In this document: positions 14,249 through 20,802 of the stretch, in pieces
Layout: each line of letters begins with the position of its first letter
Position numbering within the stretch: the first letter of the stretch is position 1
Assembly (NCBI GenBank): GCA_002495025.1
Contig: DADP01000007.1
Location: 1-21,087 of the forward strand
Origin: Desulfurococcaceae archaeon UBA285
GTDB taxonomy: Archaea; Thermoproteota; Thermoprotei_A; Sulfolobales; Desulfurococcaceae
DNA length: 21,087 nt
Direction of reading: 5' to 3'
Notes under the pieces: model-generated
The model's input: only the letters and a program-made list of their open reading frames with translations
Told to the model about the DNA's origin: nothing
The model's database searches: none
Made by a program: the position numbers and the translations under genes

Positions 14249-15016
14249 ATGTTTAAACCAGCATTGAAAACAAAAACCGAGCAGTTGAGTTCTACTCTAT
14301 ACCTAGCAGAGTTCAAACTAGTAGAGCCAGTACACTCAAAGCCACTACCACTACAATTCACTAATATCTGGATACCAGGTGTAGACGAAATACCAATGTC
14401 TATAGCTGACTATGAAGAAGAAAAACAAGTACTTAGAATAATATTTAAAGTCGTAGGAGAGGGCACTAGAAGTCTTAGAGATAGAAGTGGCTTCTTCGGG
14501 GTAAAAGGCTTTCTAGGAAACGGGTTTAAAACGAGAGGTCACGATAGAATACTGTTCGTTGCCGGCGGCTCTGGAATAGCGCCACTACCACTACTAACTA
14601 GGTATTGTACAATAGATAATTGTATAGTAGACGTTGTCTGGGGTGTTAAATCAAGTGATATGTTGTTTAATATTGAGAAAGTAGCGTTAAACCCGGGTAG
14701 TGTATACTATGCTACAGAAGACTGTTCATATGGTTTTTGTGGCATGGTTCCCCAAGTACTACAGTATATAATAGAGAAAGAAGGTGTTAAGTGGAGTACT
14801 ATTATAGCTGTTGGTCCAAAACCCATGTTGAAAAGTATTTGTAGTACTATAGACCCCTCGATTGAAGTATATGTATCTCTAGAAACAATGGTTAAATGTG
14901 GTCTAGGAGCTTGTGGTAGCTGTGTATTAAAACCACTACCCAAACTCCTCTGTATCCACGGGCCAGTATTCAAGTGCAACGAGGTGAACGAGTTTCTTGA
15001 ATCGACTCATGATTGA
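14249..15016 (+). CDS. pyrK: PyrK, dihydroorotate dehydrogenase electron-transfer subunit
   Basis: PyrK is the iron-sulfur flavoprotein that takes electrons from the PyrD type-1B dihydroorotate dehydrogenase and passes them to NAD or another acceptor. The 255-residue protein has a beta-barrel FAD domain, an NAD-binding-like segment (LFVAGGSGIAPLPLLTRY) and the C-terminal [2Fe-2S] motif CGLGACGSC...LC just before HGPVF. The usual Arg of the FAD-binding R-x-Y/F-S motif appears to be replaced (IPMSIAD). The ATG at 14249 is 2 nt after pyrE and the 3' end overlaps pyrD by 20 bp, so it is embedded in the pyr operon. The physiological electron acceptor cannot be read from sequence. Confidence 0.88.
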   Translation: MFKPALKTKTEQLSSTLYLAEFKLVEPVHSKPLPLQFTNIWIPGVDEIPMSIADYEEEKQVLRIIFKVVGEGTRSLRDRSGFFGVKGFLGNGFKTRGHDRILFVAGGSGIAPLPLLTRYCTIDNCIVDVVWGVKSSDMLFNIEKVALNPGSVYYATEDCSYGFCGMVPQVLQYIIEKEGVKWSTIIAVGPKPMLKSICSTIDPSIEVYVSLETMVKCGLGACGSCVLKPLPKLLCIHGPVFKCNEVNEFLESTHD

Positions 15017-15905
15017 ACTAAATGGATTAAAACTAGAACACCCAGTTATGAATGCTAGTGGAATACTAGGCTCAGAGCCCGAACACGTAGACATACTAGT
15101 AAACGCCGGGTTTTCAGGTATAGTAACAAAAACCTTTACTAAAAACCCGAGAAACGGGTATCCACCACCAATAATTGTGGAGTTGGATAACGGGGGGTAT
15201 TTAAACGCAGTGGGACTCGCCAACCCTGGAATTAATGGAATCTGCCCCGTTGTAGAAAGAGCTAGAAGACATGGAAAACCAGTAATTGTAAGTATTGGTG
15301 GAAGCAGTCTAAGTGAATTCATTGAAGTCTCTATTAAAGCAGAAGAGTGTAGAGCAACAGCCATTGAATTAAATATGAGTTGTCCACACGTAAAAGGACA
15401 TGGTTTAGACTTGGGTTCAGATCCCAGCATGGTCTATACACTAGTAAAAGAAGTAGTCTCTACTATAAACACCCCTGTCTTCGTTAAACTGGGATTATGT
15501 GATAAAATCATTGAATCAGCTGGTAAAGCACTAGAAGCTGGAGCTAGCGGGGTAGTATTAATAAATACTATTAGAGCAATGGCTATAGATGTATACACTG
15601 GTAAACCAGTATTATCAAATAAATACGGGGGTTTATCGGGGCCTCCAATAAAACCCATAGCTATTAGAGCAGTATACGAGGTATACAGAGAGTACAATGC
15701 CCCAATAATTGGTGTAGGCGGTATTAGTAGTTGGCGCGATGTCGCCGAGTTTATTCTAGCTGGTGCTAGAGCAGTACAAGTTGGTAGTGTATTCATGAAA
15801 AATAGGAGGATTGTCTATGAAATACTTGAGGGATTGGAGAAGTGGATTGAAATTCATGGTGTTTCATCAATAATGGATCTCGTGGGGTTAGCTCATAGAG
15901 TTTAA
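14997..15905 (+). CDS. pyrD: PyrD, dihydroorotate dehydrogenase, class 1B catalytic subunit
   Basis: PyrD oxidises dihydroorotate to orotate, upstream of PyrE and PyrF. The 302-residue TIM-barrel protein has PVMNASGILG near the N-terminus, NAVGLANPGI, the active-site loop IELNMSCPHVKG with Cys129 as the catalytic base (cysteine marks class 1; serine marks class 2), KLGLCDK, VLINT and the FMN-phosphate segment GVGGISSWRDVAEFILAGARAVQVGS. The adjacent PyrK places it in class 1B. The TTG at 14997 has GAGGTG about 10 nt upstream; an ATG at 15009 is a less well-placed alternative. It is the last gene of the pyrF-E-K-D cluster; pyrB, pyrI and pyrC are not in the window. Confidence 0.93.
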   Translation: MNRLMIELNGLKLEHPVMNASGILGSEPEHVDILVNAGFSGIVTKTFTKNPRNGYPPPIIVELDNGGYLNAVGLANPGINGICPVVERARRHGKPVIVSIGGSSLSEFIEVSIKAEECRATAIELNMSCPHVKGHGLDLGSDPSMVYTLVKEVVSTINTPVFVKLGLCDKIIESAGKALEAGASGVVLINTIRAMAIDVYTGKPVLSNKYGGLSGPPIKPIAIRAVYEVYREYNAPIIGVGGISSWRDVAEFILAGARAVQVGSVFMKNRRIVYEILEGLEKWIEIHGVSSIMDLVGLAHRV

Positions 15906-15916
15906 TTCTAATTAAA

Positions 15917-15973
15917 CGGTCCCCTAGGGGTGGAGTATCCGCACCGATCGGTATTGGAGTCTTCGGTCATCCC
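15917..15973. other. GC-rich potential RNA structure in the spacer after pyrD
   Basis: This 57-nt stretch is about 61% G+C in an AT-rich spacer, a common mark of structured RNA in hyperthermophiles. It contains CCCCTAGGGG (15921-15930), GGTG/CACC arms around a 9-nt loop, and the palindrome ACCGATCGGT (15943-15952). GGGGTGG (15927-15933) can pair with TCATCCC (15967-15973) as a 7-bp stem with two G-U pairs enclosing 33 nt. It is too short for a tRNA, has no T-loop consensus, and lacks C/D boxes or a clear ACA end. It may be a 3' structure of the pyr mRNA or an unrecognised small RNA. The remaining spacer to 16071 holds nothing I could assign. Confidence 0.4.
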
Positions 15974-16071
15974 ATTAAATATTATTGTATGAAGCCCCGT
16001 TATATATGAGTTAAAAGGAGAACAAGGTAAGCGTGAAAAACAATCTACGTGAATGGATTTACGGGTCTACT

Positions 16072-16413
16072 CTAGTATTCTACGAGGTTTACTTTCTTCA
16101 TTTCTTCTAATACTATTACTAGAGGCTCTATTACTCTGTTAAACTCTACTTGAGCGTTTTCAGATATATCATTGGCTATAGATTCAACTGTGTGTTCTCC
16201 ATCGCAGAGGGCCCATATATAGTAGGCTAGAGGAGACAACTCATATACTTCCTCTTCGCTTACAGCTACATAGAACTTGTCTTGTTCAGCGCCTAGAAAC
16301 TCGCCTTTTCTCATTGGTTTTAAATCCTTCATTGAATTGTATTTTTCTTGTACTTCTCTACTTAGTTCTACGTGTTCGTGTTCATGTTCGTGTGGGTGTT
16401 CTTCGTTACTCAT
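16072..16413 (-). CDS. PqqD-like protein with His-rich N-terminus
   Basis: With the ATG at 16413 this is a 113-residue protein. Residues ~40-113 resemble the PqqD/RiPP-recognition winged-helix family (VYELSPLAYYIWALCDGEHTVESIANDI ... VLEEMKKVNLVEY). The N-terminus carries alternating His and Glu (MSNEEHPHEHEHEHVE; His6, 8, 10, 12, 14), a likely metal-chelating tail. The start is fixed by GGAGGTG 6 nt upstream; a longer frame to 16482 would run far into the SSB gene. The ATG overlaps the SSB stop by 8 bp, so the two are translationally coupled. No radical SAM maturase or peptide precursor is nearby, so a role in peptide maturation is not supported here. Confidence 0.75.
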   Translation of the reverse strand: MSNEEHPHEHEHEHVELSREVQEKYNSMKDLKPMRKGEFLGAEQDKFYVAVSEEEVYELSPLAYYIWALCDGEHTVESIANDISENAQVEFNRVIEPLVIVLEEMKKVNLVEY

Positions 16414-16864
16414 TGAATTCACCTCCTCTCCTACCTCTCCCTTTAAACCCCCTTCTCTGGGGTCTGAAAGGTCTTGAACCACTGGGTCTGCCAGTGGCTT
16501 TTGGTTCTTCTTCGGGTATTTCCTCCGGTACGCTTTCTTGTGGTGCTTCTGTTATACTGGTGTTTTTACCTATGTTTAACTGTAGTTTGCCTCTGTATTC
16601 TGTTACCCATGCTCCCTGTATGCTGACCACTTGTCCTTCTTTGAGAGCTGTTGTTTTTTCTCCCCATAGAACAGCTTCTACTCGTCCTGTTGCGTCTCCT
16701 ACGACTGCGTTGCTTATTGTTCTTGTTCCCTTCTTTGTCTCAATTGTTCTTGGTGGTGTTGTGCTTATTACTCTTACTACTACATTTACGTTTTCCATTC
16801 CTGATTTCAAATCTATTATATTTGTAGGAGCTGTGCTCCCACTTTGTTTTCTACTTGATTCCAT
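16406..16864 (-). CDS. ssb: Crenarchaeal single-stranded DNA-binding protein (SSB, OB fold)
   Basis: The protein closely follows the Sulfolobus SSB plan: an OB fold (GMENVNVVVRVISTTPPRTIE, GTRTISNAVVGDATGRVEAVLWG, LKEGQVVSIQGAWVTEYRGKLQLNIG) and a flexible tail that is first acidic (PEEIPEEEP) and then Arg/Gly-rich (RRGFKGRGRRGG). It would bind single-stranded DNA in replication and repair. I prefer the ATG at 16864 (152 residues) because a TATA-like TTTATTAA at about 16915-16922 predicts transcription starting near 16893; a GTG at 16903 would add 13 residues but seems to lie ahead of the message. Its 3' end overlaps the PqqD-like gene by 8 bp. Confidence 0.88.
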   Translation of the reverse strand: MESSRKQSGSTAPTNIIDLKSGMENVNVVVRVISTTPPRTIETKKGTRTISNAVVGDATGRVEAVLWGEKTTALKEGQVVSIQGAWVTEYRGKLQLNIGKNTSITEAPQESVPEEIPEEEPKATGRPSGSRPFRPQRRGFKGRGRRGGEFNE

Positions 16865-16932
16865 TTGACCCAACTCGAATACGGTTACGTCGTGTTTAGT
16901 CACGTTTGTAAAGGTTAATAAATCTTATTTTT

Positions 16933-17229
16933 CTATTCTAGATCGCTTAAATCACTGGTTTGATCACAATAATCGTGTATTAAACCAACTAGTTTTTCCA
17001 CGTATTCCAAAACAAGTGTTTTACGTGCTCTTCTAGCTATTTGAGAGTATTCTGGACAATACTCGACTATTAATCTCAACGCGTTATTTAATAGTTTAAC
17101 TCCCTCACTATTTAAATATCCATTACTAGTGTAGAAGTCTATATTTCTCATTAATTCATAGAGGTAATCTAGTGAACTACAACACTTTAATTGTTTTTCA
17201 CGTTCTCTTTCATAGTGTTTAAAATACAT
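16933..17229 (-). CDS. Small helical protein of unknown function, paired with the DUF123 gene
   Basis: A 98-residue protein that I do not recognise. It is predicted helical and charged (YFKHYEREREKQLK, YLYELMRNIDFY, EGVKLLNNALRLIVEY, RRARKTLVLEYVEKLVGLI), with cysteines in KCCSSLD, EYCPEY and HDYCDQ and an acidic tail. It has no signal peptide or membrane span. The ATG at 17229 begins 2 nt after the stop of the DUF123 gene on the same strand, so the two are almost certainly one transcript and may act together. The helical, Cys-bearing character recalls the 84-residue orphan at 6844-7098, but I see no alignable similarity. Confidence 0.7.
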   Translation of the reverse strand: MYFKHYEREREKQLKCCSSLDYLYELMRNIDFYTSNGYLNSEGVKLLNNALRLIVEYCPEYSQIARRARKTLVLEYVEKLVGLIHDYCDQTSDLSDLE

Positions 17230-17231
17230 TA

Positions 17232-17690
17232 TTAACCCACCTGGTTTTCAATGTATACTACATCTTCAACGCAACTACTCTCTTCAACTATATTGAAGAC
17301 TAGAGAAGTACAATCTGTATAGTCACTACTACATTTAAACAAGTGGGATATATCTCTTGGTTTATCACTCTGCCCAAACCTTGGAATTGCTTCTAAAACC
17401 ATGTTTAATCTACTTGCAAGTTCTGATTCGCAATCTCCATTACTTGATTTAACTAGAATAAACCCGAGTATTTTTGATGCATTGTGAGTTGTTAAGTAGT
17501 CTATGTGCCACCACTTCTTTTTACTTTTAGATAAGTGTCTAGTAATTCTCTGTATTATTCTCTTTCTCGCTGATCCAACATAGAAGTAGATTCCAGGTTG
17601 TAATTTAAGCCTTCTACGACGTATCTCTATGTTAACCACTCTATCCAGCTCTAATACGAGTATATAAGCACTCCAGTTTTCAACGTCCAC
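17232..17690 (-). CDS. DUF123 (GIY-YIG nuclease-like) domain protein
   Basis: The 152-residue protein matches the DUF123 family: SAYILVLELDR, PGIYFYVGSARKRIIQRITRHLSK, and KKKWWHIDYLTTHNA, followed by a Cys/Glu-containing ESELASRL segment. DUF123 is related to the GIY-YIG nuclease fold and is sometimes fused to endonuclease III in archaea, suggesting a DNA repair or nucleic-acid role; its activity is not established. The GTG start at 17690 sits next to the domain's first strand. A small orphan gene follows 2 nt downstream. Upstream, the divergent sRNA and MoxR genes share a 116-bp spacer. Confidence 0.8.
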   Translation of the reverse strand: MDVENWSAYILVLELDRVVNIEIRRRRLKLQPGIYFYVGSARKRIIQRITRHLSKSKKKWWHIDYLTTHNASKILGFILVKSSNGDCESELASRLNMVLEAIPRFGQSDKPRDISHLFKCSSDYTDCTSLVFNIVEESSCVEDVVYIENQVG

Positions 17691-17703
17691 AAACCCTTAC
17701 CAG

Positions 17704-17711
17704 GAATAAAT
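17704..17711 (+). promoter_or_regulatory. Possible TATA box for the C/D sRNA and the MoxR-VWA operon
   Basis: An A/T-rich AATAAATA element lies 28-35 nt upstream of the C box of the sRNA candidate at 17739, the right distance for a transcript starting close to that box. The same transcript could continue into the ATPase gene. Motif-based only. Confidence 0.4.
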
Positions 17712-17734
17712 AAGTGTGTTTTGAAATTAATAAT

Positions 17735-17795
17735 ATGTGTGATGACACCCGGTTTCAACTGATTAGATATGACGAGGAGTTGCCTCGCTGAATAA
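17735..17795 (+). ncRNA. Candidate C/D box sRNA (2'-O-methylation guide)
   Basis: The plus strand has the full archaeal C/D order with near-perfect boxes: C GTGATGA (17739-17745), a 13-nt guide CACCCGGTTTCAA, D' CTGA (17759-17762), a 6-nt spacer, C' ATGACGA (17769-17775, one mismatch), a 12-nt guide GGAGTTGCCTCG and D CTGA (17788-17791). Guide lengths of 12-13 nt are exactly those of archaeal sRNAs bound by L7Ae, Nop5 and fibrillarin. The N+5 rule predicts methylation of a G in CGAGGCAACTCC-like RNA (D guide) and of an A in TTGAAACCGGGTG-like RNA (D' guide). I could not place these targets in rRNA or tRNA from memory. The D box ends 15 nt before the TTG start of the MoxR-type gene, so the sRNA occupies its leader. 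Confidence 0.7.
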
Positions 17796-17806
17796 TGGTG
17801 GTTTAA

Positions 17807-18955
17807 TTGCTGGAGAGTGTTCTACAGAAATACATGGCTTTAATTAATACGTTTAAAACAGAGCTTGAAAAACCATTTATTGGTAGAGAAGAAGAAGCAC
17901 TCGTTATAACACTCGCTCTAACTACAATGGAGCACGTTGTATTGATTGGAGAACCCGGTACAGCGAAGTCGGCGATGGCTAGAAGGGCTGCCGACCTACT
18001 CAAAGCAAGGTTTTTCAAATACCTTCTCACCAAGTACACCGAGCCAGATGAGCTACTGGGACCAATTGACATTGTAGCATTTAAAGAAGGCAGGTATGCA
18101 AGAGTTACAAAGGGTAAACTACCAGAAGCTGAAATAGCATTTCTAGACGAGATCTTCAATGCGAGCTCTGCAATACTAAATACACTTCTCACTCTTCTAA
18201 ACGAGCGGGTTATATATGATGGATACAATGAAATAATAGCACCATTATGGACGTTGATCGCAGCGAGTAACAATGTCCCAGACGAGCCAGAATATCAAGC
18301 ACTATACGACAGGTTTTTAGTAAGACACTTTGTAAAACCCGTTGGCGAAGACAAGTGGAGTAAACTACTAGATGCAGCTTGGAGAATCGAGAAAGAAGGG
18401 TATAGAGCACCACAACCAGTAATTTCTATGAGTGAATTAAAACAAATCTACAACTTTATACTAGATGTTGACTTATCAAGTATTAAACAATCACTGCTAA
18501 GAATATACGCTGTTCTCGAAGACCATGGAATACACTTAACTGATAGAAGAAAGGGTAAAACCCTCAAATTAATAGCTGCACACGCGTTTTTAAAGGGGAG
18601 AATGATAGCTGTTGAAGAAGACTTATTTGTATTAAAATACACTGTTCCATCAACAAGAGAAGAAGCAGATAAAGTATTTGCTATACTCCTCGAAGAACTA
18701 GGATCAAGAGAAAGATTAATCTATGAACTAGGCGAAATAGAATCTAATCTCGTTGAAGTGAAAAACTATCTTGCTAAGACAGCTTCATTCGACCCTAAAC
18801 TACTAGAATACCTGAGGGGACTAGAGAAAACACGTGAAAGACTAGAGAGAATAGCGCGTGAAACGAGCGATGACAAAGTAGCTGGAAAAACAAGAAAACT
18901 ACTAGTAGAAATAGAAGAACTAATAGAATTGATCAAAGAGAGGATTATTTCATGA
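17807..18955 (+). CDS. MoxR/RavA-type AAA+ ATPase
   Basis: The 382-residue protein has the MoxR-family AAA+ core: FIGREEEALVITLAL, Walker A GEPGTAKS (48-55), Walker B AFLDE (111-115), sensor-1 LIAASNNVPDEPEYQALYDRF with the family's YDRF arginine, and a C-terminal lid (ISMSELKQIYNFI). Residues ~290-382 are rich in Glu/Lys and probably form a coiled coil. MoxR ATPases work as chaperones that remodel or insert metal or cofactor into partner complexes, together with a VWA protein. The start is TTG 17807 with GGTGG at 17797-17801. The 3' end overlaps the VWA gene as ATGA, a firm sign of a functional pair like RavA-ViaA or MoxR-CoxE. Its client is not in the window. Confidence 0.88.
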   Translation: MLESVLQKYMALINTFKTELEKPFIGREEEALVITLALTTMEHVVLIGEPGTAKSAMARRAADLLKARFFKYLLTKYTEPDELLGPIDIVAFKEGRYARVTKGKLPEAEIAFLDEIFNASSAILNTLLTLLNERVIYDGYNEIIAPLWTLIAASNNVPDEPEYQALYDRFLVRHFVKPVGEDKWSKLLDAAWRIEKEGYRAPQPVISMSELKQIYNFILDVDLSSIKQSLLRIYAVLEDHGIHLTDRRKGKTLKLIAAHAFLKGRMIAVEEDLFVLKYTVPSTREEADKVFAILLEELGSRERLIYELGEIESNLVEVKNYLAKTASFDPKLLEYLRGLEKTRERLERIARETSDDKVAGKTRKLLVEIEELIELIKERIIS

Positions 18956-20220
18956 ACAATAACTCTATCAGTGGTGTCCTCGAGGGAGTAGACTACTCTT
19001 CACCCCTAGTTAAATATAGAGGTGAAAAAGTAGTTAGACTACTCTATGCACTGTACGGCTCAGATCTGGTTAAAATAGACCCTGCACTCGCAGTCGACAT
19101 CTATTATACACTCTATCTACCAGCCCCAGTCCCGAGGGAGGATGGGCCCGAAGTAAATAAAGCCATGGTTTCTACACTATTGACTTCACCCAGTGGTATA
19201 AAACTAAGATCTAAAACAATACTAGATGGATTAATGAGTGGACTGGCCTCAGCAATACTACTTGGAAAAATACATGAAGAGCTATCTGGAGTAAAAAACC
19301 GGCAAGAAGACAATCAATTAACAAGTAGCTCTACAGATAGGAGAATACATGAAAAAATAGTTGAAGATACACTGAGAGAGGTTAGCGAAGTATATCAATT
19401 AAGAGTTTTACTAGAGGGGTCTGAACCAGGCTCATTTAGTATTGAATCAATTGAAGAATACAGTCTCGAATTAATTAGACTAGCACGACAAGCAGATATC
19501 CAATTATTGTTGAAGTCACTAAGTGGAATTTCAATTCCAGGTTATACTAGGTCTACGAGGAAAATTAGATCTAGACGTGGAGAGAAAATAGGTTTTGAAA
19601 TCGGTAGAGACCTTGAGAGAATTGCAACGAGAGAACTACTAGTAGACGAAGACTTATTTCTATATAGACTACTACAAGGTCAACTACTACTATACAGTAA
19701 ATACATAGAGGAATCTAGTGGCCCAGTATACGTCTTAGTTGATAAAAGCGGTAGTATGGAGGGCGAGAAGATAAAATGGGCGAAAATACTCATTTTAGCA
19801 TTATTAAACAAGTCTTTAAAGGAGAAGAGAGAGTTCTATATAAGGTTTTTCGATAGCCAACCCCACGGTCTTAGATACCTCTCGAAGAAGCCTAAAATGA
19901 AGGATGTTACTAGTTTATTCGAGTATATAGCTAGAATGAAAAATGCTGGTGGAACAGATATTAGTAGAGCGCTGGTTACAGCACTACGAGATCTAATTGA
20001 AAAAAGAATCCAGCACGCATCTATAGTTTTAGTTACAGATGGTATAGATAGAATTACTGAGAGAACACTTAGAGAAGCATTGAAAAAGACTTCTTCAAGA
20101 CTAATCACTGTTATGATCAAGGGTGATAACGAAAGCCTCAAGAGAATTTCAACAATATATCTCAAAGCAGTCGAGCTATCTCAAAGCGAGGTAATCAGAG
20201 TGGTTAAAGCTATAGATTAA
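18952..20220 (+). CDS. VWA-domain protein, partner of the MoxR-type ATPase
   Basis: The 422-residue protein has an N-terminal helical half (about 1-255) containing a basic stretch (YTRSTRKIRSRRGEK, ~198-212) and a C-terminal von Willebrand factor A domain. The MIDAS metal site is intact: DKSGS (264-268), the Thr in GGTDISRAL and the Asp in VLVTDGIDR. This matches the ViaA/CoxE-type partners of MoxR ATPases; Mg2+-dependent binding of a client or of the ATPase is expected. It overlaps the ATPase gene by 4 bp (ATGA at 18952-18955). No signal peptide or membrane span is present, so the pair acts in the cytoplasm. Confidence 0.85.
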   Translation: MNNNSISGVLEGVDYSSPLVKYRGEKVVRLLYALYGSDLVKIDPALAVDIYYTLYLPAPVPREDGPEVNKAMVSTLLTSPSGIKLRSKTILDGLMSGLASAILLGKIHEELSGVKNRQEDNQLTSSSTDRRIHEKIVEDTLREVSEVYQLRVLLEGSEPGSFSIESIEEYSLELIRLARQADIQLLLKSLSGISIPGYTRSTRKIRSRRGEKIGFEIGRDLERIATRELLVDEDLFLYRLLQGQLLLYSKYIEESSGPVYVLVDKSGSMEGEKIKWAKILILALLNKSLKEKREFYIRFFDSQPHGLRYLSKKPKMKDVTSLFEYIARMKNAGGTDISRALVTALRDLIEKRIQHASIVLVTDGIDRITERTLREALKKTSSRLITVMIKGDNESLKRISTIYLKAVELSQSEVIRVVKAID

Positions 20221-20224
20221 CACA

Positions 20225-20232
20225 ATATATAA
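20225..20232 (+). promoter_or_regulatory. TATA-type promoter for the THUMP gene
   Basis: ATATATAA lies about 45 nt upstream of the ATG at 20276. Initiation near 20255 would leave a ~20-nt leader that includes GAGAGGTTG (20261-20269), a reasonable ribosome-binding site. The gene is thus probably transcribed separately from the MoxR-VWA pair. Confidence 0.45.
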
Positions 20233-20275
20233 TCCATAATAACAATATCACCAATTCGAAGAGAGGTTGTAAAAC

Positions 20276-20800
20276 ATGAGCTTCAACATAGTAATTACCC
20301 ACGAGCAGGGACTAGACAACTATAGATTTATTATGAGTAGATTGAGGCGTACAGGCATAGACTACGTAGTAGTCGATAAGGGCCCCTCAGTGATATTGTT
20401 GAGAGTAGATGATCCATACAGTGCAATCAATCAATTCAGAGAACACGTTAAAGAAATACCTGTTATCTACAGGGTTATACCAGTAGACCTGGTCGTAGAC
20501 CCCTACGTTGAAATAGTGGCTGAAAAAGCACGAGAACTAGCAGAGCAGAAAATACCAGTAGATAAAACATTTAGAGTTACACTTCATGGTAGACTCTACT
20601 GGGCTGAAACCAGACTACCGGCTCACACAATGGACGCCATTAAAGTAATAGCTAATGGAATAAATAGACAAGTATCACTAACACACCCAGACTACATTGT
20701 CTACATTAGAAGTATAAAGCTATACCATAGAAAGAGGTATGCAACAATAACTGTTACAACACCAGACAATATTATAACGTTGAAGTCTGACAAACCGTGA
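20276..20800 (+). CDS. THUMP-domain protein (Tan1-like)
   Basis: The 174-residue protein has an N-terminal alpha/beta segment (SFNIVITHEQGLDNYRFIMSRLR) and a THUMP domain over about residues 70-165: EKARELAEQKIPVDKTFRVTLHGR, then HTMDAIKVIANGINRQVSLTHPDYIVYIRSI. THUMP domains bind the tRNA acceptor end and usually serve modification enzymes. A stand-alone protein of this size resembles the Tan1/THUMPD1 group, which assists tRNA cytidine acetylation; this assignment is an inference. No catalytic domain is present. Its stop is 2 nt from the end of a convergent winged-helix gene. Confidence 0.75.
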   Translation: MSFNIVITHEQGLDNYRFIMSRLRRTGIDYVVVDKGPSVILLRVDDPYSAINQFREHVKEIPVIYRVIPVDLVVDPYVEIVAEKARELAEQKIPVDKTFRVTLHGRLYWAETRLPAHTMDAIKVIANGINRQVSLTHPDYIVYIRSIKLYHRKRYATITVTTPDNIITLKSDKP

Positions 20801-20802
20801 AT

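Noticed and set aside
15927..15973. Possible tRNA or half-tRNA because of the 7-bp terminal stem
   Set aside because: Only 47 nt, no T-loop (GGTTCRA) or anticodon-arm pattern; kept only as an unassigned structured element.
16033..16110. A 25-codon plus-strand frame starting GTG with a purine-rich stretch upstream
   Set aside because: Too short, no recognisable product, and it overlaps the end of the PqqD-like gene; not better than chance.
16414..16482. N-terminal extension of the PqqD-like frame up to 16482
   Set aside because: It would run 69 bp further into the SSB coding region and ignores the excellent GGAGGTG before the ATG at 16413.
16314..16868. Plus-strand open frame (184 codons) opposite the SSB and PqqD-like genes
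   Set aside because: Antisense to two recognisable families; low-complexity Leu/Ser/Val translation with no motif.
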